A stretch of 64,000 bases of DNA. It comes from Microvirga terricola. GTDB taxonomy: Bacteria > Pseudomonadota > Alphaproteobacteria > Rhizobiales > Beijerinckiaceae. A model generated the notes under the pieces. It was not told the DNA's origin. It saw only the letters and a program-made list of their open reading frames with translations, and did no database searches. The stretch covers positions 310,001 to 374,000 of the forward strand of contig NZ_JAATJS010000002.1 in assembly GCF_011777495.1 (NCBI RefSeq). The letters are read 5' to 3'. Below are positions 53,690-62,351 of this stretch, piece after piece; within the stretch, counting starts at the first letter, position 1; the number at the start of each line of letters is the position of its first letter. A program made the position numbers and the translations under genes.

Positions 53690-53708
53690 AACCAATTGGC
53701 AATTGGTT
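53690..53708. promoter_or_regulatory. Putative GntR operator 2
   Basis: A perfect inverted repeat AACCAATT-GGC-AATTGGTT with 8-bp arms lies 84 bp further upstream. It shares the ACCAAT/ATTGGT core with operator 1. Paired sites suit cooperative or looping repression. Confidence 0.65.
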
Positions 53709-54337
53709 TCATGGTCGAAGCTGTGCAACGCGTGCCGCTTTCGCGTGCATGTTGCCGTCTGAATCGGCCGGACGGCAGAGGGGCGGGGAAAAGGTTCCTC
53801 TTGGGCGTCTTGGTCTAACTGCCCGTTCACCCACTCTCGCGCCGTCAGACTTTGGTCTCGGCGAAGAGAATAGAAAAACTTAAGTATTCATCTGCATCAT
53901 TCCGCCCCGTGATGGCATGTCGAGCGCCGGGAGGATGCAAAGATGAGCCGTTTTTGTGAGGTATATTGTCTTTTTATGGAATCCTAGAAGCCTCTCTTTA
54001 TTCAGAAGAAGTGGGGCGCAGCAAGGCCCCGATTCCTGGGATTTTTGGCCTCCCGACCGATCGGCCGATCTCCATTCCGTTACGCTTTTTCAGCCTACAC
54101 CAACGGTGGAAAGCTTATGGATAAGCCGTTGCTCTCCAATGGCATAATAGTGTTTCATTTCAGGCTATATCTCTATGTGATCATGTTCAAAGAAAGGTAT
54201 AACTTTCCCGCCCATGTATTTCCTGTCTCTCAATCGCGTAATTTGAATTTATAGAGCACTTTTTCCTAAAACAACGAATTCCATAAGGACAAATAAAGCT
54301 GACCAAAGAATTATACTTTGGAAGCATGGGGTATTAA
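53709..54337. promoter_or_regulatory. Long AT-richer intergenic region before secreted GH16 gene
   Basis: This is 629 bp without a supportable gene; short frames inside it lack codon bias. It becomes markedly AT-rich toward the GH16 gene. A perfect inverted repeat CCAAAG-N7-CTTTGG (54303-54321) ends 16 bp before the ATG, where a GGGG may serve as ribosome site. AT-rich regions before exopolysaccharide genes are typical MucR/Ros targets in rhizobia, but no direct site is identified. Confidence 0.5.
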
Positions 54338-55876
54338 ATGGCAATCGATCCAAAGAATCTTGCCGGGACGGCAACATTGACGTTTGGCGATGAGTTCAAT
54401 TCGTTCAGCTATTGGAACGGAAAGTCTGGCACGTGGGACACCGGCTATCCCTGGACCGCAGCGAATGGCGGTACCAACGCGGGCAACAATGAGGAGCAGT
54501 GGTACATCAACGCCAACTATGCACCGACGCAGGGGCTGGGAACCTACTCCGCAAGCAATGGCATCATGAACATCAACGCCGCGCCTGCTTCCGCGGCGAC
54601 GAAGTCCTTGATCAACGGCTACAACTACACCTCGGGCATGATCACTACGGCCCACTCGTTCAGCCAGACCTACGGCTACTTCGAGATGCGCGCCAAGCTT
54701 CCTGCGGGGCAGGGCCTGTGGCCGGCCTTTTGGCTGTTACCGACCGACGGCTCGTGGCCGCCGGAAATCGACATCATGGAGGTGATCGGCAGCTCGCCGA
54801 ACCAGCTCGAGACCACTGTGCATTCTAATTCCGGCGGCTATCAGATGAACAACAAGTCGACGACTGTTCAGGGAATGACCACCGGCTTCCACACCTACGG
54901 CGTGGACTGGGAAAAGGACAAGATCGCCTGGTACCACGACGGTGTGAAGATCTATGAGACCGCCACTCCTGCCGACATGAACAAACCCATGTACATGCTG
55001 GCCAATCTGGCGGTCGGCGGCGATTGGCCGGGAAGCCCGAACAGCAGCACGCACTTCCCCGCAACCATGCAGATCGACTACATCCGCGCCTACAGGGCCG
55101 GCGCGACCCCAGGCGGCTCGACTCCAGGCGGCAGCACGGATCAGCCGACGCCTGCGCCTACGCCGAATCCTATTCCGACTGGCCAGAAACTCTTCAGTTT
55201 GCCGGGCAGCGCCGCGACGACGAAAACGATCATCGGCACGTCGGCTGCAGACTACCTCAAAGGGTCGTCCAAGCATAACGCGATCAACGGCAAGGCCGGC
55301 GCGGACGCCATGTTGGGCGGCTCGGGAGACGACACGTATTACGTCGACCACAAGGCGGACAAAGTCATCGAGAGCGCGGGGAAGGGCATCGACACGGTCA
55401 AGACCGCTCTTGCCTCCTACAAATTGTCGGCGAATGTTGAAAACCTCACCTTGTCCGGCAAGACCAGCCAGACCGGCGTCGGCAACGAGCTGAGCAACCG
55501 GCTCATTTCGAACGGTGTTGCCGCCAATAAGCTTTCCGGTGGTGCAGGCAACGACATCCTGTACGTCGGCAAGTATGCCGACATCCTGACGGGTGGTTCG
55601 GGACGCGATCAGTTCGTCTTTAAGAGCGCACCAGTGAAGGCGGGCCACATCACCGACTTCACGGTCGGCGTTGACGTCCTCGACCTGCGTGGCCTGTTCG
55701 TCGGCTACAAGGGAACGAACCCAGTTTCCGATGGCCGCCTGAGCTTCGTGGACACCGGCGCCGGCGACACGATCGTCAAGTACAAGTCGGCGGCCGGAAC
55801 TGTGTCGACAGTCACGACACTCGACCACGTCACCGCGAGCCAGCTGCACGCGAAGGCAGACTACTTCTGGGCGTAA
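54338..55876 (+). CDS. Secreted GH16 endoglycanase with RTX repeats (ExsH-like)
   Basis: The 512-residue protein has no Sec signal. The GH16 domain (residues about 14-255) contains catalytic motif PPEIDIMEV (nucleophile and acid/base Glu at about 143 and 148) and the aromatic-rich cleft GQGLWPAFWLLP. A Pro/Gly/Thr linker (about 255-283) precedes a C-terminal Ca-binding RTX region with GGSGDDTY-type nonapeptides (about 320-340 and 403-430), which marks type I secretion. This layout matches S. meliloti ExsH, which depolymerises succinoglycan. It is not in the same operon as the biosynthetic genes. Confidence 0.85.
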   Translation: MAIDPKNLAGTATLTFGDEFNSFSYWNGKSGTWDTGYPWTAANGGTNAGNNEEQWYINANYAPTQGLGTYSASNGIMNINAAPASAATKSLINGYNYTSGMITTAHSFSQTYGYFEMRAKLPAGQGLWPAFWLLPTDGSWPPEIDIMEVIGSSPNQLETTVHSNSGGYQMNNKSTTVQGMTTGFHTYGVDWEKDKIAWYHDGVKIYETATPADMNKPMYMLANLAVGGDWPGSPNSSTHFPATMQIDYIRAYRAGATPGGSTPGGSTDQPTPAPTPNPIPTGQKLFSLPGSAATTKTIIGTSAADYLKGSSKHNAINGKAGADAMLGGSGDDTYYVDHKADKVIESAGKGIDTVKTALASYKLSANVENLTLSGKTSQTGVGNELSNRLISNGVAANKLSGGAGNDILYVGKYADILTGGSGRDQFVFKSAPVKAGHITDFTVGVDVLDLRGLFVGYKGTNPVSDGRLSFVDTGAGDTIVKYKSAAGTVSTVTTLDHVTASQLHAKADYFWA

Positions 55877-55930
55877 GTGTTCACACCTCTCACCCCTCGT
55901 TCGTCGAGGGGAAGACCTGCAATTGAGAAA

Positions 55931-55962
55931 AGCCCCATCGCTTGTCTCGATGGGGCCTTTTT
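55931..55962 (+). terminator. Intrinsic terminator after GH16-RTX gene
   Basis: A 9-bp stem GCCCCATCG/CGATGGGGC with a 7-base loop is followed by five T. It begins 55 bp after the stop. Confidence 0.88.
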
Positions 55963-55999
55963 CAGTGGTGTCGAGGTCCGGATCGCTTTTTGCGCGGCT

Positions 56000-56233
56000 T
56001 CAAGACGTCAGGTCCGTCCGTGCCTCGGTGACGTTGCCGAGAGCGTCGCGGCCTGACGCATTGGGGGTTTGTGTCGGGTGCGTGGATTGGCGGTACAGAT
56101 AAAGGGCCGTCAGCCCCGCAACAAGGCTTGCACCAAATGGCGCGCCCATCAGAGCGAGGAGAGGCCCGACGGGCCACAGCAGCGCGAAGGTTATCGCTCC
56201 TCCGGCGACAACAGCACAAAGCAGCACGATCAC
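56000..56233 (-). CDS. Small two-helix membrane protein, unknown function
   Basis: The GTG at 56233 has AGGAGA six bases upstream and gives 77 residues with two membrane helices (IVLLCAVVAGGAITFALLW and LMGAPFGASLVAGLTALYL) and a polar C-terminal tail. It has a good ribosome site and hydrophobic pattern but no recognisable family. It is on the minus strand downstream of the polysaccharide deacetylase gene, with a 212 bp gap containing nothing notable. Confidence 0.6.
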   Translation of the reverse strand: MIVLLCAVVAGGAITFALLWPVGPLLALMGAPFGASLVAGLTALYLYRQSTHPTQTPNASGRDALGNVTEARTDLTS

Positions 56234-56445
56234 AACAAATCTCCTGCCGGCTGGACTCCCGTGATGCGTGACTGTCCGTCCCGTGCATCAGAAAGCCTCT
56301 GTCTTGCGCATGATTCTGGAACAGTGATGCGAACGCTCTACGCTGCAAGCGTTTTCTCTCAGCCGGCAAGGTCGCATAGGACCGTGGCGGCTACTCTAGC
56401 GTGGCATGATGATTGTGGCATCTTGAAGGTGCGTAGAAAGGTTGC

Positions 56446-57504
56446 CTAGGCACTTAGGCTGCGATGCTTGACGAGATCCAGGGCCATGAAAGGGACGCCG
56501 GAGAGAAGCGCCCGAAGGGCCGCTTCGTTCTGGTGCAGACCGTTGATCGAGACGCGGGGGAGGGCGGTGGGGTGGGCGAGATGCCTTGTGAAAATGTGGC
56601 CGGGACGTGTCGTGACCGCGGCTTCATATCCGCTTTGTTGAGCGAGCCCGAATTCTCGCTCTCCGGCCGAGCTAGGATCGCCGTGCGGATAGGCGATATG
56701 ACGAACGCGCCGGCCAAGTTGGCTCTCGATGAGGAGCTTGCTTCTCGAGATCTCCGCCGCGGAGAATTTGGCGTCGTGCCGGGCTAGGATCGGGTGGCTC
56801 AGCGTGTGCGATCCGATGGTGACGTCGGGGTCCCTCGCGAGCAATCGCACCTCGTCCCAGCTTGCGCAAAGTTTTTTGACGAGGCTATCGGGATCGAGGT
56901 CGATCTGTCGTGAAAGATCGCCGATGACGGCGAGCAAGTGCTCCTCAGGTCCCGCTTTCAGGCGACGGCGTAGCAGCCCGAACGCCTCCGACTTCTGCGC
57001 TGTCGTGCCAGTCGTCAGCACAAGTCTTTCCTCATGCAGCGTGACTTCAATATGATCGAGCTGCGCGATCGCCATTTCTAGCTCGAGCCACCAGAGGCGA
57101 CCGTGTCCGCTCGCGAAGTCATTGACCACGAACATCGTCCACGGCGCCTTCAGCCGTTTCAGGATTGGCCACCCATATTCGATGTTGTCGCGATAACCGT
57201 CGTCGAAGGTCAGGACGGCGAAGGGAGGATGAGAGCGCGTCGAGCGTAGTCGGTCGGGGACTTCGTCCAGGGAGATGATTTCGAAGCCGTCCTTCCTCAG
57301 CGTGGCGACGGTCTTTGCAAGAAACTCGGGCGTGATTTCGAGGAAGCGGTTCGGTGTGAAGGGCTTCTCGTGCCAGGGCCTCACATGGTGAAACATCAGA
57401 ATAACGCCCGCGCCCCTGGCAAGAGGGCGAAGCCAAATATCGGCCCGCGTCGCCGAGATGGCGGAAAAGCCGGTTGCGAAAAGGTGATGCCGCCAGGATG
57501 GCAC
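56446..57504 (-). CDS. Polysaccharide deacetylase
   Basis: The GTG at 57504 has GAGGAG five bases upstream and gives 352 residues. The NodB homology domain shows ILMFHHVRPW, catalytic base motif LTFDDGYRDNIEYG (Asp pair) and the metal-binding SHTLSHPIL His motif, then AYPHGDPSSAG. It removes N- or O-acetyl groups from polysaccharide. There is no signal peptide or anchor, so cytoplasmic action or non-classical localisation is possible. It is the last gene of the exopolysaccharide operon. Confidence 0.83.
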   Translation of the reverse strand: MPSWRHHLFATGFSAISATRADIWLRPLARGAGVILMFHHVRPWHEKPFTPNRFLEITPEFLAKTVATLRKDGFEIISLDEVPDRLRSTRSHPPFAVLTFDDGYRDNIEYGWPILKRLKAPWTMFVVNDFASGHGRLWWLELEMAIAQLDHIEVTLHEERLVLTTGTTAQKSEAFGLLRRRLKAGPEEHLLAVIGDLSRQIDLDPDSLVKKLCASWDEVRLLARDPDVTIGSHTLSHPILARHDAKFSAAEISRSKLLIESQLGRRVRHIAYPHGDPSSAGEREFGLAQQSGYEAAVTTRPGHIFTRHLAHPTALPRVSINGLHQNEAALRALLSGVPFMALDLVKHRSLSA

Positions 57505-57515
57505 TTCTGCTCCTC

Positions 57516-59729
57516 TCAAAGCTTTGCCGTTCTTGCCGCACTTGGTGGAAGAAAGACGCGAATGCGATCAATGCGCAGGTCTGCTGGAAACGGCGTCGTG
57601 GTGTCGGGTGCGCCTGGCCAGGATCCACCGACGGCAAGGTTGACGATGAGATACATCGGCCCGTGCATGTCGGGAGGCGTCGGCAAGTTGCTGACCGCGC
57701 GCCCATCGAAATACCAGACGATTTCCTCCGGGGTCCATTTGACGCCGTAAATATGAAAGGCCTCCGCGAGGTCAGGTGTCGGGATTCGAATTTGCGACCG
57801 GGAAGCGAAGCCGAGGAAGCCCCTCGTGTGGGCAGTCACGACATTGGTGCGCGTGTCATGCCCAAGCACTTCCATGACGTCGATCTCGGGCGGCCAGGTC
57901 TGATCCGCGGGTGCAAGCCAGAAGGCGCTCCAGAGACCGCGGCCGCGCGGCACGCGGGCACGGATTTCGGCATAGCCGTAAGTGAACGAAAAACTCTTGG
58001 CCGTTGTCAGGAGGCCTGACGTGTAGCGTAGGCCGGTTTGCCAGGCCTGATCCGCCTTCCGCGTCGCGCGTGCCCGAATGACGAGAGAGCCGCCCTCGAT
58101 TGAGAACGGACTTGGTTCGCCCGCCGCCCCCGTGTTCACGCCCAACCGCGGGTCGATATAATATTGAAGCTCGCCATTGGAGGCGTTCGTGCGTCCGCCC
58201 CATGGATAGTGCGGCTCCCAGATACCCGATGCGCCGTCATTCCACAGGCGAAGGCCTTTGCCGAAGCTATCCTCGAAGGCCAGCTTCCATCCGCTCGGTG
58301 GCACGCTGTCTCCCACGCGGGTCGTGTGGATGGCCGCCACGACCTTTTGGGAGGGGCCGGGCAGAAAGGCGATGACCGTCAGCGCAATCACCAGCAATAC
58401 CTGAACGGCATAAATCCGCGCGGCGGACCGCCGGTTGAGGACTCCGAGCCAGAACATGCGCAACACGAGGCCGCCAAACAGGAAAAGCCCGGCGGCGACG
58501 CAGCCCCATGCCTGCCCTTCGATGCCGGCGAGGCGGCTACCCAGAGTCATCGCACCAACGAGCACGAAAAATCCGGGAACGAACATGAATGCTGAATCCC
58601 GTTTCGGGCTGGACGACAAGGCGATGACGACCGGGATGAGCCACGCGATCACGCCAAGGGAGATGCATGAGACGGCAAGCGCAATGGTCGAGGCCGTTGC
58701 CGCCTCGAAATGGGGGAAGACGAGCGTGATCAGGCGGTGTGTCGCGAAATGCGCAATGACGGCGATCAGTGCAAGTCCCGGGCCGAGAATGAGCGCATGG
58801 CGCTCGACCAACCCCGAGCATGTACCGGGGGATGCGCGCGCAACGTGGCCAAGGAGCTTGGGATAGTAGACCTGGGCGATCGTCGAGATCATTCCGAGTC
58901 CGACGAAGGCAAGATTAGCTCCGAACGCGAACAGGCCGAGATCGTCCGGCGAGGAAAGGGAGGCCGCGATCCAGCGATTGGCGCTCAAATAAACAAACCA
59001 GAGCGCGTTGAAGATGAAGAGCGGCAGCGCCGAACGAACCAGCGGCCAGATGCGAGCCGGACGCGTCGATGCGTGTAAGCCGGTGCGCGCAAAGAACATC
59101 GCGAAACCGCCATACCACAACAGCAAAACGGCGAAGCAGCCCGTGATCCCGCCAAAGACGAGGCCGGCGAGGCGTGGTGCCGTCATGCCGACCTGCAGGG
59201 TCAAAGCCACAGCCGTGAATTCCCACACCTGCGCACCGGCTCTGAAAATGGTGACGGGCGCGTTGGCCACCATTCCGAGTCCGCCACCGGCAATCGCAAG
59301 AGCGGTATCAAATGGCGAGAGCCCGCCGCTGATGGCCGCCGCGAGCGAGGCGAGCGGCATGATGACCAGGAGGACGATTCCGCCGATGGCCCAATTGGCC
59401 CGGAGAATATCAGCGCCGCGCTCGATGGCAGGTGCGCCTTCTCTCGTCAGGTCACGATCGGCGAGTTGCGACAGGCCGAGATCGAACTTGCTCGCGAACT
59501 GGAACAGGCTCGTTAGCAGAGCGAAAGCGCCGAAGGCCGCTGGTCCAAGGAGAGAGGGCGCTACGAGCGATGTGCCGATGCTCAGAAAGCTCGTGACCGC
59601 GGTGCCGATGGTGTAGACGAGAGGGTGACCGAGCCACGCCAGGCTGCGTGACGCACGGATCGACTGAACGGCCCCCGGCAGCGGGAACGATTGCTCCGCG
59701 CCGACATCCGGATTCAGAGTCGGCGTCAT
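57516..59729 (-). CDS. Fusion of Wzx-type polysaccharide flippase and GH16 glycanase
   Basis: One uninterrupted 737-codon frame. Residues about 1-456 form a polytopic MVF/Polysacc_synt-like flippase (about 12 helices, for example LVYTIGTAVTSFLSIGTS, FDLGLSQLADRDLTREGAP, FIFNALWFVYLSANRWIAASL). After the last helix, a short linker leads to a GH16 domain (about 483-727) with catalytic PPEIDVMEV (Glu about 615 and 620). The GH16 part shares GLWSAFWLAPAD-type cleft sequence with the secreted ExsH-like enzyme. Placement predicts a periplasmic glycanase tethered to the exporter. S. meliloti uses separate ExoT and ExoK proteins. It overlaps the glycosyltransferase gene by 4 bp. Confidence 0.85.
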   Translation of the reverse strand: MTPTLNPDVGAEQSFPLPGAVQSIRASRSLAWLGHPLVYTIGTAVTSFLSIGTSLVAPSLLGPAAFGAFALLTSLFQFASKFDLGLSQLADRDLTREGAPAIERGADILRANWAIGGIVLLVIMPLASLAAAISGGLSPFDTALAIAGGGLGMVANAPVTIFRAGAQVWEFTAVALTLQVGMTAPRLAGLVFGGITGCFAVLLLWYGGFAMFFARTGLHASTRPARIWPLVRSALPLFIFNALWFVYLSANRWIAASLSSPDDLGLFAFGANLAFVGLGMISTIAQVYYPKLLGHVARASPGTCSGLVERHALILGPGLALIAVIAHFATHRLITLVFPHFEAATASTIALAVSCISLGVIAWLIPVVIALSSSPKRDSAFMFVPGFFVLVGAMTLGSRLAGIEGQAWGCVAAGLFLFGGLVLRMFWLGVLNRRSAARIYAVQVLLVIALTVIAFLPGPSQKVVAAIHTTRVGDSVPPSGWKLAFEDSFGKGLRLWNDGASGIWEPHYPWGGRTNASNGELQYYIDPRLGVNTGAAGEPSPFSIEGGSLVIRARATRKADQAWQTGLRYTSGLLTTAKSFSFTYGYAEIRARVPRGRGLWSAFWLAPADQTWPPEIDVMEVLGHDTRTNVVTAHTRGFLGFASRSQIRIPTPDLAEAFHIYGVKWTPEEIVWYFDGRAVSNLPTPPDMHGPMYLIVNLAVGGSWPGAPDTTTPFPADLRIDRIRVFLPPSAARTAKL

Positions 59730-60904
59730 ATGTGGCTCCGCCTAGGGAACGGGATTGCCTCGCCAAAGCTGACGACGTCATTGTCAGTTTCATCCAGTTG
59801 CGTCGCGTCACAGCAACTTGCCGGAACATTTCCATTCTTGCGGGATCGCCGTGCGGCGAACGCATCGAACCGGGGCGAGCTTTTCATGATGCCCAGTCTC
59901 TCCAGCTCATCGTTCGAGCGATAGTTTTCGCTTCCCTCAAAGAACAGCGTTGTCGCAGGTTCGTCGGTGAGTAGAGACGCGTATCGGACGTATTCCGCGC
60001 CGCCGTCCCAGTGCTGTTTGCGTGTCGCCTCGGTGATCGCGCGGTTGTGGAAGTCGGCGAAGAACTTGAAGTGCAGCAGCGCGCCTCTCACCTCGGCGAG
60101 TTTGAGCGGAGTGGTCCGGTGGTTCGACACCCAGTGGCGACCCGCGCGCCCCTTGATGAGGGGGATTTTGGTGAGATCCGGCGGCAGGGCACTGCCCCAT
60201 TTCGTCCGCCGCAGACCCAGCGCCGAGCCGAGGGGATGGCGCCTCAGCTTGCGGAGCGCGCGGTGCAGAGCCATCTGCCAGACGCCGGCATGAAGGAACT
60301 CGGGATAAAATTTCCGAAGTCGCGGACCGCCGACCGCCTCGACTTCCGCAAAAGTACGTTTGACGGACTTCAGCCCGACCTTGCGTCTGATGTGGTAACT
60401 CTTGTCGAAGTGCGGGCAGGTTTCCAGGAAGGGGGTTCCCGGCGCATAGACCGCATCCGCGATGGGGCCGCGGTTGTACATGTCGAGCAAGAGTGCAAAG
60501 GCACCCTCGTTGCCGGTCTGATCGAGAAAGCGGCAGAAATCGGGAAGGGAGAGTTCGTCTGCGTGCGGGAAGGTGAAAAGCTCGTCGGCGTCGAGAAAAA
60601 GGCACCAGCTGCCGATACCAAAACGCTCGACGAGAAGGTTTATCCAATGCATGCCGTAATTCGCTTCGCCAAACGACGCGAATGTTTGAAAGACATGGCA
60701 ATCGGGCTGTGAGAGCAGGAAATCGACGGTGCCGTCCTCAGACCCGTTGTCGACAAAGAAAAATCGATCGACCCCCAAAGTCCGATGATAGGCAAGATGG
60801 TAGGGAAGTCGGGAGACTTCGTTGCGGACCACCAAGAACGCGCCATGGCTTCCTGCGCTGCTGCTGATCGGGCGCGTATCCAGGCGTGAAAGATCGGCGC
60901 TCAC
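59726..60904 (-). CDS. Glycosyltransferase family 2 (Glyco_tranf_2_4-type)
   Basis: The 392-residue protein begins FLVVRNEVSRLPYHLAYH and contains GVDRFFFVDNGSEDGT with metal-binding DADE in WCLFLDADELFTF. This is the GT2/GT92-like fold (Glyco_tranf_2_4) that transfers sugars to growing glycans. It is basic and cytoplasmic, with no membrane helices. It overlaps the fusion gene and the upstream polymerase gene by 4 bp each, so translation is coupled across the operon. Confidence 0.85.
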   Translation of the reverse strand: MSADLSRLDTRPISSSAGSHGAFLVVRNEVSRLPYHLAYHRTLGVDRFFFVDNGSEDGTVDFLLSQPDCHVFQTFASFGEANYGMHWINLLVERFGIGSWCLFLDADELFTFPHADELSLPDFCRFLDQTGNEGAFALLLDMYNRGPIADAVYAPGTPFLETCPHFDKSYHIRRKVGLKSVKRTFAEVEAVGGPRLRKFYPEFLHAGVWQMALHRALRKLRRHPLGSALGLRRTKWGSALPPDLTKIPLIKGRAGRHWVSNHRTTPLKLAEVRGALLHFKFFADFHNRAITEATRKQHWDGGAEYVRYASLLTDEPATTLFFEGSENYRSNDELERLGIMKSSPRFDAFAARRSRKNGNVPASCCDATQLDETDNDVVSFGEAIPFPRRSHI

Positions 60905-62334
60905 GGATGGGCTCCTTCCGGTGCGATTACGAGGGTCTTTCCGGCGTTGTCGGACGAAGCCAGTCGACGAGCGCTGCCCCCGCTCGCGTCCCGCGCGAGG
61001 AAGAAGAAGACGGCCAGCGTCAGAAGAACCGGGCTCGCGAAAATCTCGACCTCACCCAGGCCGACAATGAGCATGAAGACGGCGAACTGATCCCGGGCCG
61101 GATCGGGAGACAGAAAGAAACGCGCTATCAATAGGGCGATGGAGCCGAAACCGGGCAGGGATCCGAGGATCCCGATGGACAGCAGGCTTTGCAGAAACAT
61201 GTTGTGCGCGTTCACAGCTGACCCGACGAAGGAGGCGCTCACGTTGTTGGAGAGCAGTCCCTCAGTTCCGTTGAATCCCCACCCCAACAGCGGCTTCTGG
61301 AGAAAAAAACGCCAGACGAGATCCCAGACTTCAGTCCGCCCGGTCAGCGTGAAGATTTCGCTCGTTGTTCCGGTGCGGCTGAGGCCTTGAAGGAGACTGC
61401 CGACATCGGCCATTCCTACGACCGCGGAAACGAGGAGCAGGATCGCGACTCCTCCCAGCATGGCAAAGGTCAGCGGAGCGCCATAGCCTCGCTCACGGAC
61501 GGCTATGAAACTCCATGCAATGGCGACGGCAATTAGTGTCGTCCTGCTGCCGGTGGCGAGTAGCGCCATAAACCCCAAGGTCAGGAACGCCAGATAGGTG
61601 AGACGCTGTAGACATCTGAGACGGCGGGCGATGATGGCGAGAGTGATGAAGACGCCGATTTGTTGGCCGAACACATTAGGATGCCCGGCAAGACCCTGAA
61701 GGCGATAAACGTTTTCCTCGACGGAGGGTGGAAGCCATGCCGCCTCAGGCGCGACCACTCCTGCCACAACGCCGACGAGGAGATAGACCGCAAGCGTCCA
61801 GACCATGACGCGAAGCGCGTTGTTCGCGCCGAGATCGATGATCGCGATGCAGGACAACGCGATATAAGCGAAGATGCCGATGGCGCTCGCGCCCGTATAG
61901 GCGGGAACAATGGACCACGCCGAGGAGGCGAGGGAGACACATCCGTAGGCGAAGGCAAGGCCGAGAATCGGTTCCCTGATCAGAAAAGCGATCTGGCGCC
62001 ATCTGGCGAGCGCGATCGCGATCAAAGCCAGCCACGTCGCAAACTTCAGGCCGCTCTGGAAGTCGAGGCCGGTGACGCCGATTTCCCGTTGGCGAAAATT
62101 GAGATTGAGAGCAAGAACGACGAATGCCAGCAAGCACGCCGTCGCGTAACCACGTCCCTGCATGGCGTGCAGCAGTGCGATTCCCGCAAGACCGGAAATG
62201 ATGACGACGAGCGGGGCTGCGTAGGCAACCTCTCCCAGGCTAGCGGACGTGGCGAGTATCGTTGCCCATCCGACAGCGGCACAAAGGAGGATGCCGACTG
62301 AAATCGCCCGGTCGGAGGAAGATGCGAGCGTCAT
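60901..62334 (-). CDS. O-antigen ligase/Wzy-like polysaccharide polymerase
   Basis: The 477-residue inner-membrane protein has about 12 helices and a Wzy_C/WaaL-type region with LATGSRTTLIAVAIAW, then a large periplasmic loop carrying RTEVWDLVW, GWGFNGTEG and the conserved His of NAHNMFLQSLLSIGILG. In an exopolysaccharide operon without lipid A genes it is more likely the Wzy-type polymerase (ExoQ role) than a lipopolysaccharide ligase. It is flanked by the co-polymerase 17 bp upstream. Confidence 0.83.
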   Translation of the reverse strand: MTLASSSDRAISVGILLCAAVGWATILATSASLGEVAYAAPLVVIISGLAGIALLHAMQGRGYATACLLAFVVLALNLNFRQREIGVTGLDFQSGLKFATWLALIAIALARWRQIAFLIREPILGLAFAYGCVSLASSAWSIVPAYTGASAIGIFAYIALSCIAIIDLGANNALRVMVWTLAVYLLVGVVAGVVAPEAAWLPPSVEENVYRLQGLAGHPNVFGQQIGVFITLAIIARRLRCLQRLTYLAFLTLGFMALLATGSRTTLIAVAIAWSFIAVRERGYGAPLTFAMLGGVAILLLVSAVVGMADVGSLLQGLSRTGTTSEIFTLTGRTEVWDLVWRFFLQKPLLGWGFNGTEGLLSNNVSASFVGSAVNAHNMFLQSLLSIGILGSLPGFGSIALLIARFFLSPDPARDQFAVFMLIVGLGEVEIFASPVLLTLAVFFFLARDASGGSARRLASSDNAGKTLVIAPEGAHP

Positions 62335-62351
62335 ATCCGGCCGCTCCGGTT

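Noticed and set aside
53956-54254. Short open frames before the GH16-RTX gene
   Set aside because: Two overlapping frames of 60-70 codons without ribosome sites, codon bias or recognisable domains, in an AT-rich leader.
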